Shown here piece by piece: positions 5,500-5,843 of a stretch of 5,843 nt of DNA; within the stretch, counting starts at the first letter, position 1, and each line of letters opens with the position of its first letter. The position numbers and the translations under genes are program-made. A model generated the notes under the pieces. That model was not told the DNA's origin and did not search any database. It was given only the letters and a program-made list of their open reading frames with translations. The stretch is from Candidatus Dadabacteria bacterium (GTDB lineage: Bacteria > Desulfobacterota_D > UBA1144 > Nemesobacterales > UBA2774), in the NCBI GenBank assembly GCA_020054175.1, contig JAGVLR010000124.1, positions 1 to 5,843 on the forward strand, written 5' to 3'.

Positions 5500-5843
5500 G
5501 TGGCACAGAAAGATACTTTAACCATAACCGATAACCGGACTGGTAAAACGTACGAGATCCCGATCACACACGACACGATTCGCGCGAGCGACCTCAACCA
5601 GATAAGGGTCAATCCCAACGATTTCGGGATGATGAGCTACGATCCAGCGTTCGGTAACACAGCCGCCTGTATAAGCCGCGTTACTTACATCGACGGCGAC
5701 AAGGGCGAGCTCATCTACAGGGGCTACCCGATAGAAGTCCTGGCTGAAAAGAGCAACTATCTTGAAGTCGCCTACTTACTCCTGAACGGCGAGCTGCCAA
5801 CGCAGACCCAGTACGACCAGTGGGTCCACGATATCACGCATCA
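5500..5843 (+). CDS. gltA: Citrate synthase, N-terminal part (cut by window edge)
   Basis: The first 114 residues of citrate synthase, which condenses oxaloacetate and acetyl-CoA to citrate at the entry of the TCA cycle in the cytoplasm. The reading frame starts with GTG and stays open to the window end. Recognisable family segments are YDPAFGNTAACIS (47-59), YIDGDKGELIYRGYPIE (63-79) and YLEVAYLLLNGELP (87-100), which match the N-terminal region of bacterial type II (hexameric, NADH-regulated in many Gram-negatives) enzymes. An N-terminal stretch of about 45 residues before the YDP segment is also typical of that type. The catalytic histidines and aspartate lie further downstream and cannot be checked here. 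The AGGAGG ribosome site fixes the start. The gene is separated from the protease gene by a 247-base region with its own signals, so it is probably an independent unit. Confidence 0.93.
   Translation, partial: MAQKDTLTITDNRTGKTYEIPITHDTIRASDLNQIRVNPNDFGMMSYDPAFGNTAACISRVTYIDGDKGELIYRGYPIEVLAEKSNYLEVAYLLLNGELPTQTQYDQWVHDITH

Noticed and set aside
1..5843. CRISPR array, insertion sequence or phage/defence genes
   Set aside because: No regularly spaced repeats, transposase-like frames, terminal inverted repeats with target duplication, or nuclease/toxin motifs were found on either strand.

Overview
The window comes from a bacterial chromosome and carries core metabolic and regulatory genes. It holds three complete genes and one gene cut by the right edge. 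Coding DNA is moderately GC-rich, with frequent ATA (Ile), AGG (Arg) and CTC (Leu) codons in all genes. Intergenic DNA has AT-rich patches. The citrate synthase fragment resembles the hexameric Gram-negative type, and the PtsP has a GAF domain. This suggests a Gram-negative lineage, perhaps Desulfobacterota or a related uncultivated phylum such as Dadabacteria. That placement is inference from codon style and protein flavour only.

Layout. Positions 1-190 are non-coding, partly AT-rich, with weak inverted repeats. Positions 191-1579 on the minus strand encode an adrenodoxin-reductase-type ferredoxin/flavodoxin-NADP+ reductase (FprA family). A 378-base divergent region (1580-1957) follows. It holds a symmetric -10-like element and a series of compact palindromes leading up to the ptsP start. 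Positions 1958-4285 on the plus strand encode PtsP, the GAF-containing enzyme I of the nitrogen-type phosphotransferase system. After 58 bases comes 4344-5252, a membrane-embedded site-2-type zinc metalloprotease (M50). A 247-base gap (5253-5499) with terminator-like hairpins separates it from a citrate synthase gene that starts with GTG at 5500 behind a near-perfect Shine-Dalgarno and runs off the window.

How the genes relate. PtsP and the site-2 protease are probably co-transcribed, since they share a strand, are closely spaced and have no strong terminator between them. Both are regulatory proteins: one is a phosphorelay entry point, the other probably cleaves membrane proteins. The reductase and citrate synthase are central redox and carbon enzymes with their own transcription signals. 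No HPr, EIIA-Ntr or rpoN gene lies in the window, so PtsP's partners must be elsewhere.

I found no CRISPR array, insertion sequence, RNA gene, phage gene or defence system. The least explained part is the palindrome-rich leader of ptsP (about 1784-1949), which merits a comparative look. I do not see convincing evidence of a new multi-gene system here.
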